64,000 bases of DNA from Picochlorum sp. 'celeri' (taxonomy: Eukaryota; Chlorophyta; Trebouxiophyceae). How positions within the stretch are numbered: the stretch's first letter is position 1; each line of letters starts with the position of its first letter. Shown here piece after piece: positions 1 through 11,982 of the stretch. The notes beneath the pieces are model-generated. The model saw only the letters and a list, made by a program, of their open reading frames with translations. It was not told the DNA's origin and ran no database searches. The DNA lies in the NCBI GenBank assembly GCA_010909725.1, contig JAACMV010000006.1:1-64000 (forward strand), given 5' to 3'. The position numbers and the translations under genes are program-made.

Positions 1-2
1 CT

Positions 3-20
3 CCCTATACCCTATACCCT
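3..20. repeat. Short CCCTATA tandem, possible telomere-like remnant
   Basis: Two full copies of CCCTATA followed by CCCT lie at the extreme left end. The unit is one base different from the plant-type telomere unit CCCTAAA. The array is too short to call a telomere. Confidence 0.3.
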
Positions 21-275
21 GTGCCTACCGTCGTTCTCCCGGGCCAAGGGTAATGAGGGTAAATAACAACATATTCACCCCAGTCCACTGCCGCTACTCC
101 ATTCCAAAATTAAATATTCAAAACAAAATAATAACCAATCCAAAAATATGAAAACATCCAAAAAAGACAAAATAAATCCAAAAAAACAACCCACAACAAG
201 ACCAAAATACCCTAACCAAAAAATACACCAACCAAAAAAAACACGACAAAACAACAAAATATGAAGAATTATTAT

Positions 276-598
276 TATTATTATGATAGTAAGCACCTAC
301 TACTATATATACAACAACAACAACGACAAAAGACACGGCACACCACAAGCACTGCTGCTGCTGCTGCTACTCCTACTACTCCTACTACTACAGCAAGAGA
401 CAACCAACAAAATCCAAAGAAAAAATCAACAAAAGAAAAAATCTAGTAGGGAGAGAATCATTATGACATGCACAACAATATATACGACGATGCTATGCTA
501 TGCTATACTATAAGTGGAGCAGGGTAGAGCTACGACGTCCCTGTGGGAGAGAAGGAGATCCCTCGTCAACATCCCTAAGAGAGAGAGAGAGAGAGAGA
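276..598. repeat. Microsatellite cluster
   Basis: Several simple arrays sit close together: ATT units near 276-292, CAA units near 313-327, CTG/CTA/CTC units near 349-392, and a GA array near 582-598. They explain the low-complexity open frames seen on both strands here. Confidence 0.85.
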
Positions 599-768
599 CA
601 TGCTGTTACAATCATGGTCAATTTGAGTAATGTAATTCATATACTGAGAAAACATGTATTCTCATATGTAACAACTTCCTTCACAACAATTCAAACTACT
701 ATCTTGTTGTGAAGGACGAGAGAACCCTCTGTACATTGGTTGGGATTCTACTCCATCCTCTTCTACTA

Positions 769-801
769 TCGAACCTCACTGCGTGTCAAGGTTGAACGCT
801 C
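769..801 (+). repeat. 33-bp dispersed repeat, copy A
   Basis: This 33-bp stretch recurs at 1412-1444 with a single C/G mismatch. Its two ends (GAACCTCAC and GTxAAGGTT) can pair as an imperfect hairpin. The copies are in direct orientation and 643 bp apart, with no coding sequence between them. Confidence 0.7.
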
Positions 802-1411
802 TGTGTTGTTTGGCAACGACACGAGAGTGACAAGGCAGTATGGACGCTGCCACAATAATAGCAATCAACCAATCAACATATGAGACAGAACTGAACAGAC
901 ATAAGAGTCTCATATGTTATTAGATACAGCACTATTAGCATGTGTGTGCTCGACGTGAACAGCCACCAGATTGTGTCCAAAGTGTTCTATTCATTGAACA
1001 TTCTGAAAAGGGATCTTCATGCTTTGCAAATGTGGGCAGGGCAAGAAGAGAATGAGTTTGCACAGCGAGTGATGATTGGATGCTTACCACCAACTTGATG
1101 CTGAATAGTCTGCTCTTTTAACAAGGAATGTTGCATTATGTCATCGAGAGATATATTCCAAATGAGGACATTTGGTTTGTTCTTGGCCGGGAGGAATTGT
1201 AGCAGAGAGCTACGTCCTTGCAGGAGTGGATTTCTAGGAAAATTCTAGGACGATGAGATCCTGGGAGAGATCTATCATCCTCGTCATAATCGCTGTCATT
1301 TCATATAATGAGGGTCATTATTACCTCTCATGTAACTTCTAATTCGAGTACTTTTAGTGAATATGAGAGATACCCACTGTATGATTAATTGCCATGCAAT
1401 CCACACTATAG

Positions 1412-1444
1412 TCGAACCTCACTGCGTGTGAAGGTTGAACGCTC
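1412..1444 (+). repeat. 33-bp dispersed repeat, copy B
   Basis: Second copy of the unit at 769-801, same orientation, one mismatch. Similarity falls off on both sides, so these are not long terminal repeats. Confidence 0.7.
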
Positions 1445-2880
1445 CCTGTCGGCAACGGCTGGCGAGCGCATGTTGGCAGCATGCCGTGTCACTCTGGAAG
1501 GAAGTCCAGAACCACACTGGCGACATGCTGTTACAAACACCCTGCTGCTGTCCTGACACGCGACTGCTTTCTGAGCAGTATTTCTAGTACTATGTCGTAT
1601 CCTTGTACAACAATACAAGAACAAAAGATATATAGCAGAATCAATCTGATTTTGATTGAAATGATAGGTGTTGTCTATCCAGCAGACACTAGGAATGAAT
1701 GTGGCCACCACAGGAGTTGCTCTGACCTGGATCAATGAATGTAGGAGCTACAACTACAGAAAAAAAAACAGCAAGGCTTCTCCGCTACACAACAACAATC
1801 AAAACGAAAACAAAGAACAAACAGAATGTATTCCCATGCGTTTGTATACCAGATTGGAACAACAATACAACAAGAGCCTGTGACAAAAGAAAGGAGGTGA
1901 GCTCGCCCTCAATAGGTTGTTGAATGGAGATCTACTAGTATTTGACACCGTGTCGAATAGTTGAGATTCAAAAGCCCGCCAAGCAACAAGAACCAAGAAA
2001 AGGAGTTGAGAAGATGATTGCAACAGCAGGCACAGCCCCAAACAGAGGCAAGAAAAAAAGAAGAAGCCACGCGCCAGGCTCGCAGGACAAATCGATCCAT
2101 CTGTTCGAAAAAGAAAACAAAAGAAAGCACAAAGCAAAAGGTGCAACGTTCGACGACAAAAAATGGGGTAGGTTCACCACAAGAGGCCCAGAGGTTGCAT
2201 TCCACAACCACAGGCCTACAACATGCACTGTCCATACTAGGGGCAAACTATCGCCTGATAAGATCTATGTACCGTCATAGAAGGAATAAAATATAATTCA
2301 ATGGCCCTCAATATTGCCGTCACTGCCCCCAACTGGGAGTGACCTCACAGGATGCGTCATCATACCTCGTGATGCGAAATCAGTCTGTGAATTTGGAACA
2401 AGCATGCGTCACCCATGCGTTATTGCCACCACTGTATCTGGGACCTCATCACGCAAGGGACCGCAACATTCGACTTATCAAAAGTTTGGCATAGTGACAT
2501 GAGCTGATGTTCTATGTTTCTACTATAGAATATCCTATACTGTTTCGTCGTCAATTCCACTCGCGTCACAGCATTTGGGAGTCGCTCCCCAGGGGTAAGA
2601 AGAAGAGCAGCCATGAATACGATTCATGTATTCATAATAGATCAATTTTGATAGTATAGCACCAGCGCATGGCTACAGAGGGAGAAAACTGTCCCCCCCA
2701 ACAACCATTCACGGCAAAGCCATGGCAACATGCCACGACGTCCAGGAACCTCTTCTCCTGGTGGGTTTGTGTCTTCTTTATCGTTGATTGTCAATCCACC
2801 ATCTAAAAATAGTATCGAATCAAGTCAAGGAGACGACAGAAGAAAGAAAACCAAGCAGGCGGGTGTATGGTTCTCTCATT

Positions 2881-3415
2881 GAACTGTGTCCGCTCCTGTC
2901 ATCCATTCGACCGGAGACAATTTCAACAACGCTCGTCGTGTATTAGGCCGTAAAAAGACACAATAAAAAAAAGACGACCACGCGACAAGTTTGACAAGTT
3001 TGGCAAGTTCACAATTTTTTATTGTGTTCAATTACAGCAGAAAAACACAGAGAAGTAGTAGTAGTGCTGCCCGGCAACAATACATGGGGCAGAGAAAAGA
3101 GAGCTTGCTTGCTATTTGGAGGTTGCTGGTTGAACCACGGTCACTAAAACTGAACTGTCCGCTCCTATCATCGACTCGACCGGAGACATCACGCCTGGTA
3201 CTACTCTCCTCGTCTCTCCGTCCGTAAAAAGACACAATAAAAAAAGACGACCACCGGCCAAAACTGGACAGATTGTTGACGGACCCTGGGGGGGTACTAC
3301 TAGGGTGTTCGGTCCATCGAATAGCTGGACCGGAGAGAGGAAAAGTCAGGTTGCTCTCTTTGTTTGTAAAAAGACACAATAAAAAAGGGCGACCGACGGA
3401 CAAGAAAACGACCTT
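2881..3415 (+). repeat. Three-copy imperfect direct repeat
   Basis: A conserved core of the form GTAAAAAGACACAATAAAAA followed by a GACGACC-like end occurs at about 2950, 3224 and 3368. Each core is preceded by a CGACCGGAGAC-like block (near 2908, 3177 and 3327). The first two copies also share a GAACTGT(GT)CCGCTCCT leader (2881 and 3152). Core spacing is 274 then 144 bp, so the copies are not a simple tandem array. Confidence 0.75.
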
Positions 3416-3558
3416 TTAGGGTAGGTTTTCGGTCCAAAAATATGACCGGACGACACCACTGCGGAAACGCACGATGGTCCGCTCTATACCAAAAGTTAAG
3501 GGTAGTTTGAGGTTATGGAGTCATTCATGGACTATTATTACGGCATATAATTACTACT

Positions 3559-3969
3559 ATGGACCCCCTCTTTATGATACCTAGACGATTTGTGGCGGGT
3601 TTTGTTTCTGCAGCGCTAGTTCCAATAAAAGTTTCTTTCGGCACCTGGACGAAATATAATGTTTCGTATCATTGTATCCATATCAATGGATGCAAATTAA
3701 ATCTATCTTTTGAGATTTTAAAACGTAAGAAGGGAGGCGTTTTGATCTATCAAATGCCAGGAAAATCATTTGACATGTTTAATGATGCTCCTATGAACAC
3801 TAACCTCACTGTGCTTGTAAGAGAGAACGCCATCGAGTTTTGGGACATCGGTATCAGCCATTGCGCGCAACCCAATACGGCCGTGGTCCCGCTTATAAGC
3901 GGGAATGCCTGTGTGCACATGTTATTGATCTCGTGCCTCCTGGAACAATGTCTAGAAACACACTGGTGA
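3559..3969 (+). CDS. Hypothetical protein, 136 aa (doubtful)
   Basis: An uninterrupted ATG-started frame of 136 codons. I do not recognise the product. It contains no clear domain, signal peptide or long membrane segment. It lies just past the 3' end of the ParA-like gene on the opposite strand, in a gene-poor stretch. It could be a real small gene, an exon of something larger or a chance frame; the last is quite possible. Confidence 0.2.
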   Translation: MDPLFMIPRRFVAGFVSAALVPIKVSFGTWTKYNVSYHCIHINGCKLNLSFEILKRKKGGVLIYQMPGKSFDMFNDAPMNTNLTVLVRENAIEFWDIGISHCAQPNTAVVPLISGNACVHMLLISCLLEQCLETHW

Positions 3970-4053
3970 CGCTCTGGAACAGAACACTACCCTGAAGGTC
4001 TTCACAAGTGAGACGATATGCTGCCAAGAGTTCAGTCTTTCCTGGGAAGATGC

Positions 4054-6034
4054 TTACTGATTTTTCTTCCGCTTTTTTTGTGCATGGCGAGGTTTAGCCT
4101 CCGAGATAGATATCACTATTTCAGCAAGCTTCTCAAACTTCTGCCGAAAATACTCGACAATGGCCACTGGAACAGAGAAATTATGTTGATTGTTTGTGCA
4201 ATCCTTATTGGATAGCATGACTGCTGGTACTCTCTTATGATGGCTGCACACTTTGGGAACACAGTTACTCGAGCTCTACAACATCAAGGAGAGACACTAG
4301 GTGAAAATAATTAAAGGTGGAACACACGCACCTCATTTGAATAACTTGAAAGGTATCCCTGACAAATGGAATTACCATGTCCTCCTTACTTGAAACAAAA
4401 CTTTCGTCAACAAAAACTCCATGGCGATTATTTCCGTATTCAAATGCTTTGGGATAAGACAGCTCTTTGATTAGCTTCTGCATGGATAAAACCCAACAGG
4501 ACGATGCTCTTGTGAGTTGAACTGCTCGTGGCGGCCCCAGGGGTGTCCCCTTCTTTTTTGTACGAATTCGATACTTGCTCACAAGAAATGGGCCCAACCT
4601 CGGAATTATCTCTGCCGGTGTCATTTGTAGAAGACCTTTTGAGCTGTGCTTGTATTCTCGGGCAGAAGGTATCATGAATCGATACCTTGACTTTAAAGAC
4701 TCCTCTGTTTCTTCGTCCCGTTTCAAGGCATTTGTCCATGCCTCATCTTTTGCCCTAAAATACTCATGTATCTGTAATTCATATAACCTCTCAATCATGA
4801 TTTAGAAATTTCGTATAAATCACTCTTTTTCTTACCGTGTTTGTCAAAGTTAAAAGTCTTTTCATTGTCGTCATGAGCATGGTTTCCATGGACCCATAAG
4901 AGTATAAATCGGCTCCACAAGGAGGAAGAATCAAGCATGAACTGCGAAGCATGTGAATAGAGTAGTTTGAATTCAGTAATGATGTTCCCGGAAAAATTGT
5001 ATAGTCTTGAGAACTGTTTTAACAAGTCACAAACCTTCGCATTATCAAGAGGTTGAAAATTGATGCAGAGGGGCTCAAGTCGAATATGATGAAATCGAAT
5101 GGTCTCCCCTTTCTTTTCATCTCATTATCATTCAAGGAATGTATCAAGTGATGTATTCTTCCGACAGACTTCTCCTCCACCCTGTCTGGAATCGATTGGA
5201 TTGTGATATTCTCGAGCAAGTCTTCTGATGTTGTACTAATCTGCAGAAGATGCATATAACATTCAGCAATTGACAGGAAAGTTCATGAGTAGCCATGTCT
5301 GTGCAATTTACCTGTGGAGAACCTGAAATCAGGTGAAAATTGCTTCCAAATGTTTTGTCATTATGACTTTCATAAGGCTTTAGAGGATCTGGCCATGTGT
5401 CTGGCTGGCAGCCATTTGGTCTGCTGTAATCAGCTAGATATGAATTAAAATTATATCCACTTGGGGCAGCAATTTTATCACAAAATGCTTGAATATTGCT
5501 GGAGGTTATACCAAAAAGTTTATCCTGTAAAGAGGGTAGATGTTAGTGAGGTTAAATGCACGGCTATTTTCAAGCTTCAATACGCACGCCCAAATCCAAA
5601 TTATGATTCGATGCATTGGGTACCATGATGCAGTCGCTGCCTTCTCCGTCTTCCTCAAAGTCCTCACCATCTTCCTCAAAGTCCTCACCGTCTTCCTCGA
5701 GGTCCTCTTCCTCAAAGTCTTCTTCTTCCTCGTCGACTCCATCTTCTTCGAGGTCTTCTTCCTCCAACTCCGCTGCTTTGACTACTTGTGTAGTCAGATT
5801 GCATTGCGGGTCTGCATCAATCAAGAGAACCTTTTTCCCCTTTTTCGCCAATGTCGCCCCGAGATTCAAGCACGCTGTTGTCTTTCCAACTCCTCCTTTT
5901 TGAAAATACAGCGAGATAACGAAAGGCATCGGCTTAGAATAGGGTTCCGCGAAAGCAGGGATCCTCTTGCGCCCCCCCTTTTCTTTTGGGATACCCCCCG
6001 TGTCTTCTGTGCTTTTTCCGATTTTCTTACGCAT
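4054..6034 (-). CDS. ParA/MinD-family (SIMIBI) ATPase with acidic insert, spliced
   Basis: Predicted exons 6034-5588, 5524-5312, 5240-4836, 4771-4328 and 4275-4054 (the last donor is the least certain); introns are about 52-71 nt with GT-AG ends. The first exon has a perfect deviant Walker A, KGGVGKTT (residues 46-53), then a LLIDADPQ motif. Next comes an acidic insert of about 45 residues (89-133), rich in EED repeats. Exon 2 ends in a HLISGSPQ segment, and exon 3 carries a Walker B-like [11 protein letters not shown]. An [15 protein letters not shown] segment and a C-terminal VAIVEYF segment follow. Such ATPases move plasmids, chromosomes or large complexes by ATP-driven dimerisation on DNA or membranes; the role here is unknown. 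Exon 3 carries an in-frame TAA (5021-5019), so the gene is either mis-spliced as I model it, using a very small intron, or damaged. Confidence 0.65.
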
Positions 6035-9000
6035 TTTACCTTCTGCAATTTATCACACAATTTTTTGCCGTTCTACTCGACATGCTTCCGGCCTTGATGT
6101 ATATCTTATTACTAGTCCCGACGTCTCCTTATACCCCCTTTGAGGCCGGTGCCCGACCGGCCAATGGGACTGATGATACATGGAGTGAGTCAGTTGTGTG
6201 TATTAATCGCCCATTATTAATGGTCTATTAAATAGAGCTACAGGAAAGAAGAAGAGACACTAGCCTGTCCATGACTGCCGTCTGAGATGTATGTGACCTC
6301 GTGCTCTTCAAAGCTGGCGTTCAAAGGATGATTGTAAGCCTGGTCATGTGGAACTCCAAACATGAGGAGGATGGAGACTTTCCTGTGAACTACAGGACCG
6401 AACGACGGATACGAAGACGTGCAGAATCAATCACGACAGGGAATCAAATCGAACATACGCCTGTAGAAACTCAAACAGCCAGAAGAAGACGTGCCACCAG
6501 GAGGACATGGAGATTACCTCCTCTTTGAAAATGGGGAAGGGGTAGATATCAAACACAGTTATGAGAAGAAGGTTACATCTTGTTACATCAATATTCCAAG
6601 CATCAAATATGTATTCCAGTCAATGTATTGTCTTTCTGTGAAGTGCCATCTGGTCAACTGGCCGCATCGTAGCACGTTGACTCTCCTGTCACCAGGTGGA
6701 GCTCAGTCAACCCTTCAGTCCAAGGTCGACTATCGCGAACATGAGTAGCAATATCTTCCTCGTCTTTGAACCTCTGCGTCCATATTTTGAAACTTCATTT
6801 ACACAGTTATACACTGATTTCTTTACGTTGAATAGAATAGGCTGTAGTTCCAACTCTTCGGGTTCGATTTTCGCCCAAATCACCGCATTTCCACCTTCCG
6901 CTCGTCCCCAGGAGGCGAGTTTTGGACCATTCGACGCAGAACAGGCTTCTAAGTCGGATTAGGCCCTCGGCGGGATTAATTAGGCAGGCACAGGCCCGGC
7001 AGGCGGCGAATTAGGCCACAGTGCAGATTCGGGATCTAAGGAGCCCCACTAAAGGAAACTCCAGAGTCGATCACACCACACCGATTCTTGCACAACAGCG
7101 TCGATGCATTGCTGTTTCTCGCATACTTTCAATATTTCAAATGTATATCGTTATTTGATAGCAATCCTTCTCGCTGCGGCGAAGGTTGAGGCCTTGGTTG
7201 GAAAGCAGGAGTGTGTCCATTTCTTTATTGGGGCCGTCTTCTGCAAGTGTGCACTGCGGACATTCTCCCTTCCAAACTCCTTCGAGAACTTTTCAGATGG
7301 AAATCTACCAGACGGTATCTGTGGTCGGTACGCTGATCACCCTGATTTCATCGTGTCATGGACTCTCTGTCTGAACTCCTTTTCGGTGGCTCTCAGACAA
7401 TTTATTACATCTGCTGTAGATCGATGGGAATGCATCTTTTCATTCTTATGTGTCCCATATATTGCACACTTTCTACTTTATCTGGGTTTTGGGAGACTCC
7501 ATACGCGAGCATGTTAATGCACGAGCCCAACTTGAAGAGCCACAGAATTCTTCATGTCGCCGAGGCGGCAGAACAGCTCGGAGACAGCGGGGTCTGGTCT
7601 GGAAGGCCCAGAACAACCAGTCGACGCCAAGGGGTTGGGTGATCCCATCCCGAGGTGTGGGAGTGAGTTTTTAGTGAGTGCAATCCTCACATGCCTGGAA
7701 TGGTATCTGGACACCCAGCTGGCGGCCACTGCTCTGTCTCCTGACAGGCACGGGCCACCAGGAAGGAACCACTTGCAACCTCAGTCGCACAGGCAGCCGG
7801 GTGCCCTCACGAGAAGGCCGCCCACGCAAGCAGCAACTTTGTGTCGGCCCAGATTTTCTCACTCTCTTGCTTCTTCAGCACACCAAGGGGCGGTCGGATC
7901 CGATGTCCAGAGCCTTGGCGTGCAGAAAACACGGCTCAAAAAAAAAAAGCAACTTCTCTGCCAGCAAGACAAAGTGAGACCTCCTCTTTTGCCATTCGGC
8001 CATCGAACTATTTGCTATTGCAGTCATTTCCATCAGTTGAATAGTCTTCAGATAAATGAGCATACAGAGTGATACATTTCTTGCGGATACCTTGGTTTTC
8101 GTCCTTATGCTTTCTGCGGATCTTCCTGATGAGACTCAGCTTCTCTCGCTCTCTACAGATGCCCTCAGTCTATCCTTTGCAGCATCTTTAGTCGCGAAGC
8201 AAGGGGTTACATTTTGCTCCATGTTTTGTGTCTACGATAATCTGTTTTGCGCGTATGCAAGTGGTGCATGGTACCTTAACCCACTCAGCGTTGGTTTGAT
8301 ACATACTGTGGTACGGCACTCTGGTCAGATGGCCCTATCTCTTGCTTGGCTCTCTCCAACGCCGCTTTAATGAGATATCACTTTGGTAACGTCGCTTCAG
8401 GAATATCTATGGTTAACAGATACTTTTTCTTCCTTTGTCTCTTGAGCATGCACCTGCGTATCCCTGAGGACCTGCCAGAAGTGGAGTTTTTATTTATAAG
8501 AGGGGAGCTGAAGCTGTTGTAAGCTCTTGAAGATTCTGTGTAGTGGTCTGGGCGTAATAGCGATGGTATCAAGCCAGCTCTGTAGGCGTTTTGCGATTTT
8601 GGCGAATGGTGCATATTTACTCGCGTGAACAAGCTGATCCTTGCTTCACTCTATATGTTTGTGATGTCAGATTGCATTTGGGATGCATCTGTCAGCCCAA
8701 TTCTCCTTGAAGGCCATTAAATTCAGGGTTGACCTTGTTTGTTGGGTTGAACCCAACGTTGGCATTGGGGGGTTATCAGACACTGCAGTGTCCACCAGCT
8801 GGTGGATCTGTCAAGTAATTAAGGCGGACGGGTAAATTAGCTAGTGGTCTTACGTGACACCGGTTCCATGCCTCTAGGACTATTATTACACGGGCGAGAA
8901 ATATGGCGAGTACATAGCACTGAGTGGGTTGAGTGAAATTAATAATGACAATGAAAAAACAACCGCTCGAGAAATCAAATTCGTCGCTGTACACTTCAAA

Positions 9001-10371
9001 CGCCTAATTCTGAAATTCGGCCAACTCTGAATTAATAAGACCAATCAGCTACCTGCTGCGTGTATGGTGCGATTCCGTTCCGACAATGTGCCACTGGCCT
9101 GTCAGTGAAGCTCACAAAATTTTGGAAGGCACCCAACACACAGAGGGAGTCATCACTAGCTTGGTAGGTGCCATGGTACTTTGCCACTAGCTTCTCTCAG
9201 CCCATTTAAACCACGTGTATCTTAATCCGATCTCTTTCAGACTTCTCAATTGAGTCCTGAGAAGCCGTCCCGCGCGGTTACAAGTTGTCAAAGGTCGTTT
9301 CTTAAATTTCAAATTTTGGCCGCTGGATTGGGCTTTGGTCGACCAAGATGCCTCGTGACATTGTACTACGGAGCCTGTATATATACAGAAAGTTTCACCT
9401 TGACAAACCGTTGATCGACTCCTTTTGTCGAGCTCTATCCCTTGGCGGCATGAAAATTTGCAAATTGTTACGGATTTTATTACAAATGCTAAAAGCAGTA
9501 GCCATTTTAAATAAATGCACAGATTGCATGCGTTTCTGTAAAGTAAAGCGTCGCAAAACAGATGCATTCGTAATTCTATACACGCGTTCCATCTGGTATT
9601 ACTGCATGCTTCAATATGACCACGATTCCATCCTGTATCATGTATTTTAGGGTATGATCGCCGAAAATCAGTCGGGTGGGATACAATAAGAATAAAATCG
9701 ATTAGGAATGGCCTGAAAGGAAAACCCTGGGGTAAAATTTTATTCCATACCTGGGTCGAATGATTGTTCATGACTGCCCCTGCGATGTATCGATGTCGTG
9801 CCATCGCACGGTCGATCGTAGATATACGACCCCTCTTGCTCTAAGGAAGGTAAAAATTTCACAACCTGGAGCAGTCGTCATATGGATGGTCGAGGAAATC
9901 TGTTTCATTCACTATGCTACACTGGCTCAAACAAAACACTACAGAGCAATATGTCCAATGGACAATGTACAGGTCAGGAGGTTTTGTATCCCTTAATAAA
10001 TCTCTTAACATTTTATTTAGGGATTTCCTCCTGTGGGGCTTGTATGATTTGGAAGATATTCGTCATATTTTTCGACTGTGTAATAATCCCCTTTAAAAAA
10101 AAAGGAAACGAAAAATGTCAACACTGGAATATCTATAGTTAATAATGAATAATATAATAATAATATATAATATTTAAGCATGCGAGCACAGAACACAATC
10201 ATGCTATCGATGGTGCTTGACTTACCATGCCAAAAATTTTACGCGCTTTGAAATATTTTAAAGCCTTGTATATATATATATGTATTGGTATAGGTGAATG
10301 ATAGTTTACTGGGATCAAATGTCTCTGTTAGATGATTGAATTGGTCAGAGCTAGATTTCCTCTGAACAAGT
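6035..10371. other. 4.3-kb stretch without a supported gene
   Basis: Open frames occur (for example 7104-7517, 7554-8072 and 8056-8370 on the plus strand, 9187-9804 on the minus strand) but none shows a recognisable domain, and several overlap on both strands with unusual Trp/Cys-rich translations. A cluster of perfect palindromes lies at 8741-8806. The part from about 9900 to 10370 is AT-rich. Confidence 0.5.
8741..8806. repeat. Cluster of three perfect palindromes
   Basis: GTTGGGTT-G-AACCCAAC (8741-8757), CACTGCAGTG (8781-8790) and TCCACCAGCTGGTGGA (8791-8806) lie within 66 bp, the last two directly abutting. Each is a perfect inverted repeat. No gene is recognised nearby, so a function as operator, hairpin or element end is only a possibility. 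Confidence 0.6.
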
Positions 10372-11982
10372 ATGCATCAAGACGAATCATCAATATCCTT
10401 GCTGTGTTTCAACACTGGCATCCGCAACAGGCTTTCAAGCGATGACATAAAACTGAGTAAGCTCGAACTGAAACGTGAAATCAATAATGCTAGCGTTCTC
10501 TTTTGGACAGAATTGAAAGGGCCAATTTTTCACAGCATTAACGAAGTATCGCTGTATCTTGAGGACCCCAGAAAGCAAGAGTCTTGGGAAGGTCTTGCTT
10601 CAATCAAAAGTATTTCTTGTATGAGAAAGAATTCAAGACAGCATATTCCGACATGGCTGACCACCCAGCAAGACGTCAGCTTGATGTGGAATACAAACAT
10701 ATGGGAGGAAGTCTTATTCACCATGTCTCACACTGATTCTGTAGATGGAACTTTAAATGCCCTCGGGAAACCACAGGTGCCTGGACAAATGAGCAAAATA
10801 ATGCACTATCCACCATCGTTTCCATCCGAAAGAGTTGCTTGGACATTGCTTCGACGAGTAGGAGAAAAGTTTGCGCATAGGCTCTATGCATTTGCTACAT
10901 TTCACGGAATCCAGAACAATGCCACCACCATGGAGAAGCAAAATCTAATACAGCAGCTGTTTTCGTTCTTTGACAAAAATGTATGCAGAAAAATGAAGAT
11001 TCCTGTCATCATCGGAGGAGACTTCAATGCTTCACCATCACAAATTGTGGATTGGACAAAAGAATTACAGATAAATATGGAGGTACGACCTATAATTTCA
11101 ATTTGAACATCAAGCATTGTCTCTATTATCAGGATGCGGCCTTAGGACGAATGAATGATTTTTTTCCGTACGCAGGGGATAATTCCAAATGCTAATGGGG
11201 ACGTACTTAATACAACTAGAGAAAAGTGTCTGGATCACATCTGGACTCTCAATCCCGGCATCACTGAAGGAAAGCCATCGATGCATGTGAAGTCAATAGA
11301 AAGTGAGCTTTCTCCATCATTCCACAAGCCTCCATGTAGCTTGGAACATTTGCCCTTCAGAGCCAGAATCCTTGGTTTCGATATGATACACCCAGGGACA
11401 CACATCATTGGTCAGAAAGATACTAAAAGATTTTTGAAGCATCTATCAGCATTTTGGGATCGTGAATCAGAATATCGGATGAATGCTTCAGACAGATTCT
11501 GCTTCTCCGGGAATGCCCAAGAACTATCAAACTTGATACTCCAAGGATTGCAGAAGCATTTAAAAGATTTGCAAGGGGCACCTCTTTGTCAGCACGAATG
11601 CCACGCAACATACGTAAAATACAATCGAAGTGATTTACCAGCACAAGAGGATCCTAAATCAGAGCATCCCAAAAAATTGCCAAAGAGTCTACGGGAAATT
11701 TTACTTGAAAGGGTTTTCTTCGTGGATTATCAAAATAATGGCACGAACTGGAAAATGGATTTTATAGATCATTTGCTTGCGACCCTGTCGCATCAAAAAA
11801 AGTCAATTTTGCTGAAAGCACTGGAGAACAACAAAGCTCTAGAAATAAAATGTGACTGGACAAAGAAAAACATAGAATTGCAGTGGCTCGTCTCATCCAA
11901 AAATGAGCGATGCACTGTGAAAGCCTTTTTAGATTCTCTACTCAGGGAAACTTCTATTGACGAAGCAAGGGCTGCAGACTAA
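10372..11982 (+). CDS. Endonuclease/exonuclease/phosphatase (EEP)-fold protein, spliced
   Basis: Exons 10372-11082 and 11176-11982, with a 93-nt GT-AG intron in phase 0 (505 aa). The N-terminal half follows the EEP pattern: an N-terminal LLCFNTG segment, a WTELKGP segment where the family has its catalytic Glu, an IIGGDFNASPS motif (about residues 218-228), and a CLDHIWTL segment after the intron. EEP enzymes cleave phosphodiesters in DNA, RNA or lipids. The C-terminal ~230 residues are not recognised. There is no reverse transcriptase nearby, so this is not an obvious LINE fragment. An alternative last intron (GT at about 11920, AG at 11968) would swap the tail for a ~100-residue extension ending at 12274 in another frame. 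The substrate cannot be told from the sequence. Confidence 0.6.

Larger units (their letters stand above)
1..3558. other. Gene-poor, repeat-rich left end
   Basis: No open frame here resembles a known protein. The first ~600 bases are strongly skewed and full of microsatellites, and the open frames in them encode only low-complexity Asn/Leu/Gln/Ser runs. The rest holds a 33-bp repeat pair and a three-copy imperfect repeat (listed separately). I see no convincing tRNA or rRNA gene. The stretch looks like intergenic or subtelomeric-type DNA, but a decayed mobile element cannot be excluded. Confidence 0.5.

Noticed and set aside
75..513. Overlapping open frames on both strands
   Set aside because: They are products of microsatellites and skewed composition (Asn, Leu, Gln runs) and carry no domain.
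7104..8370. Several plus-strand frames of 94-172 codons
   Set aside because: No recognisable motif, mutually overlapping in different frames, with improbable composition.
9187..9804. 205-codon minus-strand frame
   Set aside because: Unusual Trp/Cys/Arg-rich translation with no domain; an overlapping 100-codon frame exists on the other strand. Chance is more likely.
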